From Niallia taxi (GTDB lineage Bacteria > Bacillota > Bacilli > Bacillales > Cytobacillaceae), in the NCBI RefSeq assembly GCF_004005475.1, contig NZ_RZTZ01000007.1, positions 143,737 through 207,736 of the forward strand: a stretch of 64,000 nt of DNA. The letters run 5' to 3'. Made by a program: the position numbers and the translations under genes. Below the pieces are notes generated by a model, which searched no databases, was not told the DNA's origin, and was given only the letters and a program-made list of their open reading frames with translations. This document shows positions 1 through 6,242 of the stretch, in pieces; within the stretch, counting starts at the first letter, position 1; each line of letters starts with the position of its first letter.

Positions 1-71
1 ATGTTCAATAAAACTATTATTAAAATCACATTGAAAAATAGTTCCATAAGCAGACTTAACAATTCATCCAA
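1..71 (-). CDS. 5' part of a small hydrophobic protein (runs off window)
   Basis: A TTG start at 71 lies 8 nt downstream of an AAGGAG ribosome binding site (80-85, minus strand). It opens a reading frame that stays open to the window edge. The 23 visible residues begin MDELLSLLMELFF and are strongly hydrophobic, suggesting a membrane segment. A TATAAT-like box lies farther upstream on the same strand, without a clear -35. Too little is visible to name a family, and a chance frame is possible. Confidence 0.4.
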   Translation of the reverse strand, partial: MDELLSLLMELFFNVILIIVLLN

Positions 72-261
72 CTAAAACACTCCTTATTTGTTAAAAACTA
101 TTTCACGTCATTATAACAAACATTTCCAAAATTAACATAATTAATCTGACCATTATTTAACTTTGCTTCCCCATAGGCATGGGCGTAACTTTGCATACTT
201 TTACCCACATTCCTGCCAATTTGTTATAAACATAGTTAGGTTAACACACTATAAATGATGA

Positions 262-290
262 TTGACATGTTCTGATTTCTCACATATACT
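262..290 (+). promoter_or_regulatory. Sigma-A promoter of the tetR gene
   Basis: TTGACA (262-267) and TATACT (285-290) are separated by exactly 17 bp. The dyad at 293-310 sits at the expected transcription start, so the bound repressor would block initiation. Confidence 0.85.
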
Positions 291-292
291 AA

Positions 293-310
293 CTTACGAA
301 CGTTCGTCAG
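293..310 (+). promoter_or_regulatory. TetR operator 1 (autoregulation)
   Basis: Imperfect palindrome CTTACGAACGTTCGTCAG just downstream of the -10 box. It shares arms with the palindrome at 972-991, so the two sites probably bind the same repressor encoded between them. Confidence 0.75.
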
Positions 311-321
311 GGAGGTTTATC

Positions 322-891
322 ATGAAAGCAACCGAAATTAAAAAAAGTGCTTTAGCACAGTTTGTTAACAAAGGGTATGAAGCAACATCTTTAGACGATA
401 TTGTGGCTGGAATAGGTATTAAAAAGCAATCTGTTTATTCACATTTCAAGCATAAGGAAGATATCTTTCTTCAAGTAATGAAGGATGTCGTGGATGAAGA
501 AATATCTTTTTTGAAAAACTTTTTTCAAGAGCGTAAGCAGGCTGAACTTGAAGAGGTTTTATTTCAACTGTTAGTAAAGTATAAAGAAAGGTATTTGCAT
601 CAAGAAGACAAAAACATTCAATTTTTGCTGCGGATGGCATTCATCCCGCCGTTTCATTTGCGTGATTTTGTCATAGACCAATTTAACTTTTATAACCATC
701 ATTTAGAACAGCATTTGCTCGAGGTATTTATAAAAGCAACAAATATCCATGTAACTGCCGAAGAAGGCACTGTTTCATTCTTGAATTTTCTCGATGGAAT
801 ACTTGTGGAATTAATTTATGCAAATAATGTTGAGAATAGGCTGAACATCTCTTGGAAGATATACTGGAGAGGAATTTCAAATGTTATATAA
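322..891 (+). CDS. TetR-family repressor of the SMR efflux pair
   Basis: A 189-residue TetR/AcrR-type regulator. The N-terminal HTH (residues ~1-50, with a TSLDDIVAGIGIKKQSVYSHF recognition-helix region split around residue 30) is typical, and the C-terminal ligand domain is divergent. The ATG at 322 was chosen because GGGAGG lies 7-8 nt upstream. A longer frame from 262 would start inside the promoter. Matching palindromes precede this gene and the downstream efflux genes, so it most likely represses itself and the pump, with release by a cationic or guanidinium-like ligand. The ligand is inference. Confidence 0.88.
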   Translation: MKATEIKKSALAQFVNKGYEATSLDDIVAGIGIKKQSVYSHFKHKEDIFLQVMKDVVDEEISFLKNFFQERKQAELEEVLFQLLVKYKERYLHQEDKNIQFLLRMAFIPPFHLRDFVIDQFNFYNHHLEQHLLEVFIKATNIHVTAEEGTVSFLNFLDGILVELIYANNVENRLNISWKIYWRGISNVI

Positions 892-937
892 ATGATCTGC
901 CTATACATAATAGAGTTAACTTGTAATGTGTAGGCAT

Positions 938-964
938 AGCAATGACAATATTACTGTCATTGCT
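938..964 (+). other. 10-bp perfect hairpin between tetR and the efflux genes
   Basis: AGCAATGACA and TGTCATTGCT form a perfect stem with a 7-nt loop. There is no T-tract, so it is not a standard intrinsic terminator. It ends 7 nt before operator 2 and could be a processing site, a weak terminator or part of the control region. Confidence 0.5.
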
Positions 965-971
965 AACTAAA

Positions 972-991
972 CCTTACGAACATTCGTAAGG
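972..991 (+). promoter_or_regulatory. TetR operator 2 (efflux genes)
   Basis: CCTTACGAACATTCGTAAGG, a palindrome with perfect 9-nt arms around CA, lies 26 nt before the first efflux gene. It is closely related to operator 1. Confidence 0.8.
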
Positions 992-1017
992 TAAATATTT
1001 AAGAGAAGGTGATTATA

Positions 1018-1368
1018 TTGAATCGAAATTGGCTGTTCGTCCTGATAGCAGGAGTCTTAGAAATATTTTGGGTATCTGGTCTTAAGCACGCAGATAACTC
1101 CCTTGAATGGATAGTAACCATAGCAGCAATTGCTACTAGCTTTTGTTTGTTAACATATGCCTCAAAAAGTTTACCTGTAGGTACGTTATATGCAGTCTTT
1201 ACGGGAATTGGTACAGCAGGTACTGTTTTAGCCGAAATGGTAGTTTTTGGAGAACCCTTTAATATGTACAAAATTATCTTTATTGCAACACTTCTCAGCG
1301 GAGTCGTTGGCTTGAAAATATTAAGTAGTTCAAAAGAAACAACAGAAATGGAAGTAAAAGGAGGCTGA
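1018..1368 (+). CDS. ykkC: SMR-family efflux subunit, YkkC-like
   Basis: About 116 residues with four predicted membrane helices and the small multidrug resistance fold. It has the conserved glutamate in the first helix (GVLEIFWVSGLKHAD) and the LPVGTLYAVFTGIGTAGTV loop typical of Bacillus YkkC and the Gdx/SugE branch. TTG at 1018 was chosen because GAAGGTG lies 7 nt upstream. The upstream in-frame GTG at 1009 overlaps that site. It is 3 nt from a second SMR gene, so the product is expected to work as a paired heterodimeric drug or guanidinium/proton antiporter in the membrane. The B. subtilis homologue is preceded by a guanidine-I riboswitch. Here a TetR operator takes that place. Confidence 0.88.
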   Translation: MNRNWLFVLIAGVLEIFWVSGLKHADNSLEWIVTIAAIATSFCLLTYASKSLPVGTLYAVFTGIGTAGTVLAEMVVFGEPFNMYKIIFIATLLSGVVGLKILSSSKETTEMEVKGG

Positions 1369-1371
1369 AAA

Positions 1372-1683
1372 ATGACTTGGTTAGCATTAATAGCAGCAGG
1401 TGGTTTTGAGGTTGTTGGTGTTTTAAATGTAAAAAGACTTGGTGAAAAACAAAAAAATGCACTTTATTACATGATCTTTTGTTTTGGTTTGAGTTTTCTC
1501 TTGTTATCATACGCTATGACAGAAATTCCAATGGGGATGGCTTATGCCATTTGGACTGGAATTGGAACAATCGGTTCTGCACTATTAGGAATGCTTTTAT
1601 TTAGCGAACCAAAGGATTGGAAAAGATTAGTATGTATCGGTGTTATATTGTTTTCTGCGGTAGGGTTGAAGCTTGTTGCTTAA
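1372..1683 (+). CDS. ykkD: SMR-family efflux subunit, YkkD-like
   Basis: A 103-residue partner of the preceding SMR protein. It has four hydrophobic helices, the helix-1 glutamate in GGFEVVGVLNVK and an MGMAYAIWTGIGTIGSALLG loop, closest by eye to Bacillus YkkD. Its ribosome binding site (AAAGGAGG) lies in the last codons of the upstream gene, so translation of the pair is coupled. Paired SMR genes with unlike halves usually form antiparallel heterodimers. Substrate specificity cannot be read from sequence. Confidence 0.88.
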   Translation: MTWLALIAAGGFEVVGVLNVKRLGEKQKNALYYMIFCFGLSFLLLSYAMTEIPMGMAYAIWTGIGTIGSALLGMLLFSEPKDWKRLVCIGVILFSAVGLKLVA

Positions 1684-1730
1684 CTACTATCAAGCTACAA
1701 ATTTTTATAAGCCAGCTGTGTCATAAAAAG

Positions 1731-2016
1731 AGACTGGGACATAAGTATGTGAACCAGCGTAAAGACCGAACTACTTAATCAACTATTGATTAAATAGTTC
1801 AGTTTTTTGTTTTTAGTTTAAATACAAAAAATTGGAAATTTTAGTGGAGTGGAGCGGAGGCCCATCTTCCTCCCCGCGGAAAGCGAGTGGGTGCAGCGCA
1901 ATGAAACGAACTAACTTTAACTCAACATTCTATTTAGACCCAACCTTCATTTTTCAAATTGAGTTGTAATTCTATTATTCGTGTTTAGAAAGCTTATCTT
2001 TTGTTTTGTCCCAGCG
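1731..2016 (-). repeat. Interspersed ~286-bp repeat, copy A
   Basis: The unit is bounded by CTGGGACA (1733-1740 region) and TGTCCCAG (2007-2014), forming short terminal inverted repeats. The same unit occurs reverse-complemented at 22111-22397, with roughly nine of ten positions matching by eye over its whole length. It contains an AT-rich hairpin (TTAATCAACTATTGATTAA region) and a GC-rich core with GTGGGTGCAGCGCAATGAAACG. No coding capacity is apparent. It fills the gap between the efflux pair and the hydrolase gene. Confidence 0.85.
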
Positions 2017-2027
2017 TTTTTTGGCTA

Positions 2028-2975
2028 TTATTTAAAATTCTCCGTAAAGAATGATTCCAACTTATCAAAAGGAATTACATCTGTTTTATCGTACAAATCA
2101 ACATGTCCTGCATTTGGAATGACGTAAAGTTCTTTTGGCTCTGCTGCCATCTCAAAAGCATCTTCACTGAAGTATCGTGAATGTGCATGTTCGCCAATGA
2201 TAAATAACAGCGGACGTGGTGAAATGGATTTAATATGTGTTAGCAGAGGAAGGTTCATAAATGACATACTGCTTGTTATCGTAAATTGAGTAATCGAATT
2301 TGGATGGTAACCACGCGGTGTTGAATAGAACTCACCAAACTCACGGCCAATAGGGTCAGTATTTTCGTCAAATCCGATTGGTGCTCCACGCTGAGCAAGC
2401 GCTGGCTGTGCTGCCTCAAAATCTTCATAACGTTGCTCTGCAACTGAATCGAGGATATTGTTTCTTTCTTCTTCTGTAAATGAGTCTTTCCAACCGTTAG
2501 CCGCAACGCGAGAAATATCATACATACTTACAGTTGCAACAGCCTTAATTCGTCTGTCCACCTGTGCAGCACTTATTCCAAACCCACCGCTACCACAAAT
2601 TCCAATTACGCCAATTTTATGTCTATCTATGAATGAACGAGTACCGAGATAATCAACAGCTGCACTGAAATCTTCAACAAATAAATCAGGTGAAGAAATA
2701 TGTCGTGGCTCTCCACCACTGTATCCGTTATAGGAAGGGTCAAATGTAAGTGCTACAAACCCTCGCTCTGCCATGCTTTGAGCATAAATACCAGGACCCT
2801 GCTCTTTTACACCACCATATGGCGCCCCTATAATAAGACCTGCATATTTTTTTGTCTCATCAAAATTAGTTGGAATGTAAAGATCTGCTGAAATGTTAAT
2901 GCCGAACCTGTTTTTGTATAAAACAGACTTTCTTGTAACATTACTGCTTAACTCAAAAATATAGTTATCTGACAT
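2028..2975 (-). CDS. Alpha/beta hydrolase (dienelactone-hydrolase-like)
   Basis: A 315-residue soluble alpha/beta hydrolase. The oxyanion region GLIIGAPYGG comes first, then the nucleophile elbow GVIGICGSGGFG near residue 130, an acidic loop FIIGEHAHSRYFSEDAF and the catalytic histidine in NAGHVDLYD near the C terminus. The elbow offers either Cys (GICGS) or Ser (CGSGG) as nucleophile, so the exact chemistry is open. It lies 33 nt downstream of the Crh-like gene on the same strand, and both probably follow the MerR-activated promoter at 3383-3413. A role in electrophile or aldehyde detoxification is inferred from that regulator type only. Confidence 0.8.
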   Translation of the reverse strand: MSDNYIFELSSNVTRKSVLYKNRFGINISADLYIPTNFDETKKYAGLIIGAPYGGVKEQGPGIYAQSMAERGFVALTFDPSYNGYSGGEPRHISSPDLFVEDFSAAVDYLGTRSFIDRHKIGVIGICGSGGFGISAAQVDRRIKAVATVSMYDISRVAANGWKDSFTEEERNNILDSVAEQRYEDFEAAQPALAQRGAPIGFDENTDPIGREFGEFYSTPRGYHPNSITQFTITSSMSFMNLPLLTHIKSISPRPLLFIIGEHAHSRYFSEDAFEMAAEPKELYVIPNAGHVDLYDKTDVIPFDKLESFFTENFK

Positions 2976-3008
2976 TTTGTCTTTCTCCTCCTTCTTCTTC
3001 TGCTATTT

Positions 3009-3266
3009 TTATTTATTTAACAGGAAATCTTTTAATGTATGAATGGCAGCCTGTTCATCTGTCCCACTTACTAGCAAGGTTATATCATCACCTTTATTTA
3101 CATTTAAATCCATTACCTTCATAATCTCTTTCCCATTAGAGGATTTACCATTTTTAGTTAGGATTACATCACTGCTAAACGTACGAGCTTTAGCAACAAA
3201 TATGGTCGTATTTCTTGCTTGAAGTCCACGGTGCAGCCTAACTTTTTCCTTTGCTACAAACACCAT
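3009..3266 (-). CDS. Crh-like HPr paralogue lacking both phosphorylation residues
   Basis: An 85-residue HPr-fold protein most like Bacillus Crh (KVRL-x2-GLQAR, then FVAKARTFSSDVIL). The PTS phosphohistidine is Gln16 (GLQAR, as in Crh). The regulatory serine position of HPr/Crh (K-S-I-M) is Glu47 (KEIMKVMDL), and the HPr Pro18 position is Asn. It therefore cannot carry PTS phosphate and cannot be a standard HprK target. ATG at 3266 was chosen because AGGAAGG lies 5 nt upstream, whereas the earlier GTG overlaps that site. It is first in a two-gene operon with a hydrolase, divergent from a MerR gene. Confidence 0.85.
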   Translation of the reverse strand: MVFVAKEKVRLHRGLQARNTTIFVAKARTFSSDVILTKNGKSSNGKEIMKVMDLNVNKGDDITLLVSGTDEQAAIHTLKDFLLNK

Positions 3267-3382
3267 ATTCACCTTCCTAATGTTAAACTTGTTAATTCTT
3301 CAGGATGATACTTGGCTGAATACTTTTCCATGGTACGAGTGAGAAATCTTCCGTTTTCAACTTTTATTCTCTTGCAAAAGCA

Positions 3383-3413
3383 ATCTTAACCCTTATAGTT
3401 AACTCTAAGTCAA
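3383..3413 (-). promoter_or_regulatory. MerR-type promoter with 19-bp spacer and internal dyad
   Basis: On the minus strand TTGACT (3408-3413) and TAAGAT (3383-3388) are separated by 19 bp. The spacer carries the dyad CTTATAGTTAACTCTAAG (3392-3409). An overlong spacer with an operator inside is the standard layout for activation by MerR-family DNA twisting. It drives the Crh-like/hydrolase operon. Confidence 0.8.
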
Positions 3414-3486
3414 GCGATTAATTAATATTTATTTTAGGCAGGAAACCACCATGATCCGTTTTATTTAAAACTAGTTATTTATGATT

Positions 3487-3515
3487 TTGACATACGCCGA
3501 AACCCGTGATACTAT
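3487..3515 (+). promoter_or_regulatory. Sigma-A promoter of the merR gene
   Basis: TTGACA (3487-3492) and TACTAT (3510-3515) have a 17-bp spacer. A second GAGTTAACTC dyad (3530-3539), matching the core of the divergent operator, lies just downstream and suggests autoregulation. Confidence 0.8.
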
Positions 3516-3574
3516 TTTCGCATATGTTAGAGTTAACTCGAAATTTATCTTTTAGGAGAATTGGAGAGGAAAAG

Positions 3575-3985
3575 ATGAGTACTTATTCTATTAGTGAAGT
3601 GGCAAAGGAATTGAACCTAACAACTTATACATTACGGTATTACGACAAGGAAGGGCTTTTGCCATTTGTGGAACGGACACCTAACGGAACACGACTTTTT
3701 AAAGAATCTGATATTGGTGCTCTAAGAATTATTGAATGCCTTAAATCCACTGGAATGCCTATTAAAGAGATTAAAAGCTTCATTGATTGGTGTCAGGATG
3801 GAGATTCCACCTTGCAGCAAAGATTCGATATGTTTTTAGAACGAAAGGCGGCTGTAGAAGCACAGCTGGCAGAATTGAACAAGACAATGGAAATCATTAA
3901 TCATAAATGTGATTATTATAAAACTGCTTTAGATGCAGGAACGGAAGATATTCATAAAGACGATAAAATTGGTAGCCTAAATTAA
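3575..3985 (+). CDS. MerR-family regulator, AdhR/NmlR type
   Basis: A 136-residue MerR protein. The N-terminal winged HTH (YSISEVAKELNLTTYTLRYY, then DKEGLLPF) is followed by a dimerisation coiled coil. A cysteine in IIECLKSTGMPIKEIK sits where the aldehyde-sensing AdhR/NmlR subgroup has its conserved cysteine, and a second lies in DWCQDGD. ATG at 3575 follows GGAGAGG. An earlier in-frame start would lie in the -10 box. It is divergent from the Crh-like/hydrolase operon, whose promoter has the long-spacer operator, so it is the likely activator of that operon. Confidence 0.88.
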   Translation: MSTYSISEVAKELNLTTYTLRYYDKEGLLPFVERTPNGTRLFKESDIGALRIIECLKSTGMPIKEIKSFIDWCQDGDSTLQQRFDMFLERKAAVEAQLAELNKTMEIINHKCDYYKTALDAGTEDIHKDDKIGSLN

Positions 3986-3988
3986 CAT

Positions 3989-4033
3989 AAAGCCGCCTAT
4001 CCATCTAAAATTTTGTTCTGGATAGGCGGCTTT
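3989..4033 (+). terminator. Intrinsic terminator after merR
   Basis: A 15-bp stem AAAGCCGCCTATCCA / TGGATAGGCGGCTTT is followed by a T-rich run. It may also serve the converging anti-sigma gene. Confidence 0.88.
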
Positions 4034-4087
4034 ATATTTTTCTCCTGTTTATGAACCTTAAATTCCGTATAAATATTCACTCAAAAT

Positions 4088-5005
4088 CTACTTAACCAAT
4101 GTTTGAATCACATTCGCCAAGGCCTCCACCGTGTTATACTCTTCCTCTAACGTGTTTTCAACACCTCCTATTTCAATGACGGCAGATTGATTTAATAAAT
4201 CCTGATTATAATGATTTTGATAAGTGTCATAGCTTTTCGAGAATACACCTCTTGATATTCTAGGATATTTGTCATTTATTTTCTTATGAAGCTGTTTCGC
4301 AAACTCTTGGTTTTTTTCATAATCAGGATTTCCTGCCTCTCCTTCTGATACTACAAAGGTAATTTTCGCATAAGCTTTGCCATCAATCTCCACGGTTGTT
4401 ACTTCTCTGCTTGCAGAATCTCTATGTAAATCGAATGCCATTTGAATGCTTTTATTCTTCACAAGTGCGTCTTGCATGTTTTTCCTCGATATTTTATAGG
4501 CATCTTGGTAAGGTAATTCCTTTTCCTGGAGCTCCTTTGTATTATCATTAGTATCAAGAATATTATTGATATTCCTTTGTTTTAAAGCGTTGCTAAGCCT
4601 TTGGCCAACTAATGTCATATTAATTGTTTCATGGATACTATCGTTTACACTAAAAGTTTCTTCAGGGTAAATTGCCGTTAGTTCAGGCAAAAAGGATTCG
4701 TAATTATGTGTTTGGCTTATATACACAAGAGGATCGTCTGTTAGTATGGTGGAAGGTTGATACTGATTCGTATTTGTGGAAAGCTGGATTGCTGGTTCTT
4801 TTGTCTGCTGATTGAATGAGGTTATAGCCAAGAAACCTAAGATAAAAACACTTACTGCAACTGTTAGAAATCCAACAGCCTTTTTGCTGCGAGTTCTTCT
4901 TGCTTTAAGTCTTAATTTTTTTTCTGTTTCTTGAATGAAATCTTCCCTTGGCTCAAGTGAATAGGAGCTTTTTATTAATTCCATTAGCTCTTTATCAGTT
5001 CGCAT
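4088..5005 (-). CDS. Membrane anti-sigma candidate with extracellular SpoIIP-like peptidoglycan hydrolase domain
   Basis: About 305 residues in three parts: a short cytoplasmic N terminus (1-42) of the kind that binds ECF sigma factors; one transmembrane helix (~43-64); and an extracellular domain from ~85 to the end that matches SpoIIP. The putative zinc and catalytic residues of SpoIIP are present: THNYES (His100, Glu103), FDLHRDS (His194) and VIEIGGVENTLEE (Glu278). The YEKNQEFAKQLHKK and SRGVF blocks are also typical. ATG at 5005 has GGAGGTG upstream and overlaps the sigma gene end by 11 nt, so the two are co-translated. Family knowledge says SpoIIP is a septal amidase/endopeptidase used in engulfment. 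Joining it to a sigma-factor partner suggests a wall-sensing or wall-cutting anti-sigma, which is inference. Confidence 0.82.
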   Translation of the reverse strand: MRTDKELMELIKSSYSLEPREDFIQETEKKLRLKARRTRSKKAVGFLTVAVSVFILGFLAITSFNQQTKEPAIQLSTNTNQYQPSTILTDDPLVYISQTHNYESFLPELTAIYPEETFSVNDSIHETINMTLVGQRLSNALKQRNINNILDTNDNTKELQEKELPYQDAYKISRKNMQDALVKNKSIQMAFDLHRDSASREVTTVEIDGKAYAKITFVVSEGEAGNPDYEKNQEFAKQLHKKINDKYPRISRGVFSKSYDTYQNHYNQDLLNQSAVIEIGGVENTLEEEYNTVEALANVIQTLVK

Positions 5006-5534
5006 TAATAAACACCTCCACATTTTCAACATTCAGCTTTCTTCTAAGCTCCTTTAATGCTCGATGATAGTTTACCTTCACTTTTGATTCACTGCATTGA
5101 AGTATCTCTGCAGTTTCTTTAATAGAAAACTCATTAATTCCTCTTAAAATTACAACTGCTCGAAATGGAGGCTTTAATTTTGAAATAGCTGCATGAACAT
5201 ATTTTTTCAATTCATCCTGCTCAAGCATTACATCAGGTTCCTTTTCGGCTGTTTTTTCATTCCATAATACTTTTTCGCTAAGATAAACAAGCCAGCGCCT
5301 CTTTCGATAATGATCAATCGCTACATTCTTTGCTATCGACATAACCCATGCTTTTAAATGGCTGATTCGATTTAGCTCGGATAAATGATGAAGTACTCGA
5401 ATAAATACCTCTTGTGTAAAATCCTCTGCATCACTGCGGTTGCCTGTAAAAACAATTAAGAAACGGTATACATCCAAATAGTACATATTATATATTTCTA
5501 GTATCTTTTCTTCTTTCTCATTTGATTGAAACAC
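4995..5534 (-). CDS. ECF RNA polymerase sigma factor
   Basis: A 179-residue sigma-70 ECF factor. Region 2 contains DAEDFTQEVFIRVLHHL and region 4 contains FRAVVILRGINEFSIKETAEILQCSESKVKVNYHRAL. GTG at 5534 was chosen because the GGGGGG-type ribosome binding site ends 5 nt upstream. Longer in-frame starts have no such site. It overlaps the downstream SpoIIP-domain anti-sigma gene by 11 nt, the usual arrangement for an ECF pair, and has an ECF-type promoter (5564-5590) that would give autoregulation. It resembles the SigX/SigV/SigM envelope-stress group, but the exact orthologue is uncertain. Confidence 0.9.
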   Translation of the reverse strand: MFQSNEKEEKILEIYNMYYLDVYRFLIVFTGNRSDAEDFTQEVFIRVLHHLSELNRISHLKAWVMSIAKNVAIDHYRKRRWLVYLSEKVLWNEKTAEKEPDVMLEQDELKKYVHAAISKLKPPFRAVVILRGINEFSIKETAEILQCSESKVKVNYHRALKELRRKLNVENVEVFINAN

Positions 5535-5563
5535 ATTATCCCCCCTTTTTATTTCATTTATTA

Positions 5564-5590
5564 ATCGTATGAGCACAATAAAAAGTTACA
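5564..5590 (-). promoter_or_regulatory. Candidate autoregulatory ECF promoter
   Basis: On the minus strand TGTAAC (5585-5590) and CGAT (5564-5567) are spaced 17 bp, with an A/T run upstream of the -35. This matches the ECF pattern of an AAC-containing -35 and a CGWN -10. Confidence 0.65.
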
Positions 5591-5605
5591 CTTTTTTTCA
5601 AAACA

Positions 5606-5632
5606 AAAGGCCGTCCAGCAAGGACGACCTTT
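5606..5632 (-). terminator. Terminator of the P-loop kinase gene
   Basis: AAAGG-c-CGTCC / GGACG-a-CCTTT stem, followed on the minus strand by a T-rich CCTTTTGTTTTG tract. Confidence 0.75.
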
Positions 5633-5702
5633 ACAGTATTATGTATTATTCCTTCAAGAGGAATTATTTACCTTCTACTTTCAAATAAAAAATAAAATGG
5701 TG

Positions 5703-6215
5703 CTATTCCTTTAATTGAGTTAATATTAGCTCCATTATTTCTGTACGTGTCATATCATTAGTAAACTTGCATTCTCCATCAACACCTAAATAATCCTCTG
5801 AAATCCACCATGAGCGTAGTGCATCTTCTCCAAACTCCGTCTTTTTTGAACGAGTATTGTGACGTTTGACTGTCTCTTCAAAGGTTAAATCAAAATAATA
5901 ACTAAATGCCCTTCCTTCATAGAAATCAATCAAGTCAGAAAGCATGCCGCCATAACGCTTATTATATAATATACCTTCCACTATTACATATTCGCATTTA
6001 CCCTTACCATATTCGGCAACTTGACGGATTAAATCAATGGAAAGATTGCCATCTCTATCTTGAACCTTTAATATATCGCGACGAATTGTATCCTGAGAAA
6101 CCAACAAAGTACCTGCACCAAAATGGTCTTGAAGACTTTTGGCTATCGTGGTTTTCCCGCTGCCTGAATTCCCGCGCAGAATAATTAGCTTTGATTTCGT
6201 ATTTGAGATTGTCAT
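5703..6215 (-). CDS. P-loop kinase/AAA-type ATP-binding protein
   Basis: About 170 residues with a Walker A (ILRGNSGSGKTTIAKSL) at the N terminus, a VSQDTIRRDIL segment like AAA_33/zeta-toxin-type small-molecule kinases, a Walker-B-like YVIVEGILYN and an RSKK lid-like segment. ATG at 6215 follows AAGGTG; the upstream GTG overlaps that site. It sits 27 nt downstream of the RpiR regulator gene and has its own terminator, so the two are probably co-transcribed. The substrate is unknown. No antitoxin partner is present, so a toxin role is unlikely. Confidence 0.75.
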   Translation of the reverse strand: MTISNTKSKLIILRGNSGSGKTTIAKSLQDHFGAGTLLVSQDTIRRDILKVQDRDGNLSIDLIRQVAEYGKGKCEYVIVEGILYNKRYGGMLSDLIDFYEGRAFSYYFDLTFEETVKRHNTRSKKTEFGEDALRSWWISEDYLGVDGECKFTNDMTRTEIMELILTQLKE

Positions 6216-6242
6216 ACTTCGCACCTTAACATGCCTTATTCT

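Noticed and set aside
911..922. TAGAGTTAACTT, similar to the MerR dyad at 3392-3409
   Set aside because: Half-match only, inside a TetR-controlled region without a long-spacer promoter.
892..1017. Guanidine-I (ykkC) riboswitch expected before the SMR pair
   Set aside because: The gap is short and taken up by a hairpin and TetR operator; none of the conserved aptamer segments are seen.
5703..6215. Zeta-toxin-like reading of the P-loop kinase
   Set aside because: No antitoxin gene; the neighbour is an RpiR regulator and the motifs are generic to small-molecule kinases.
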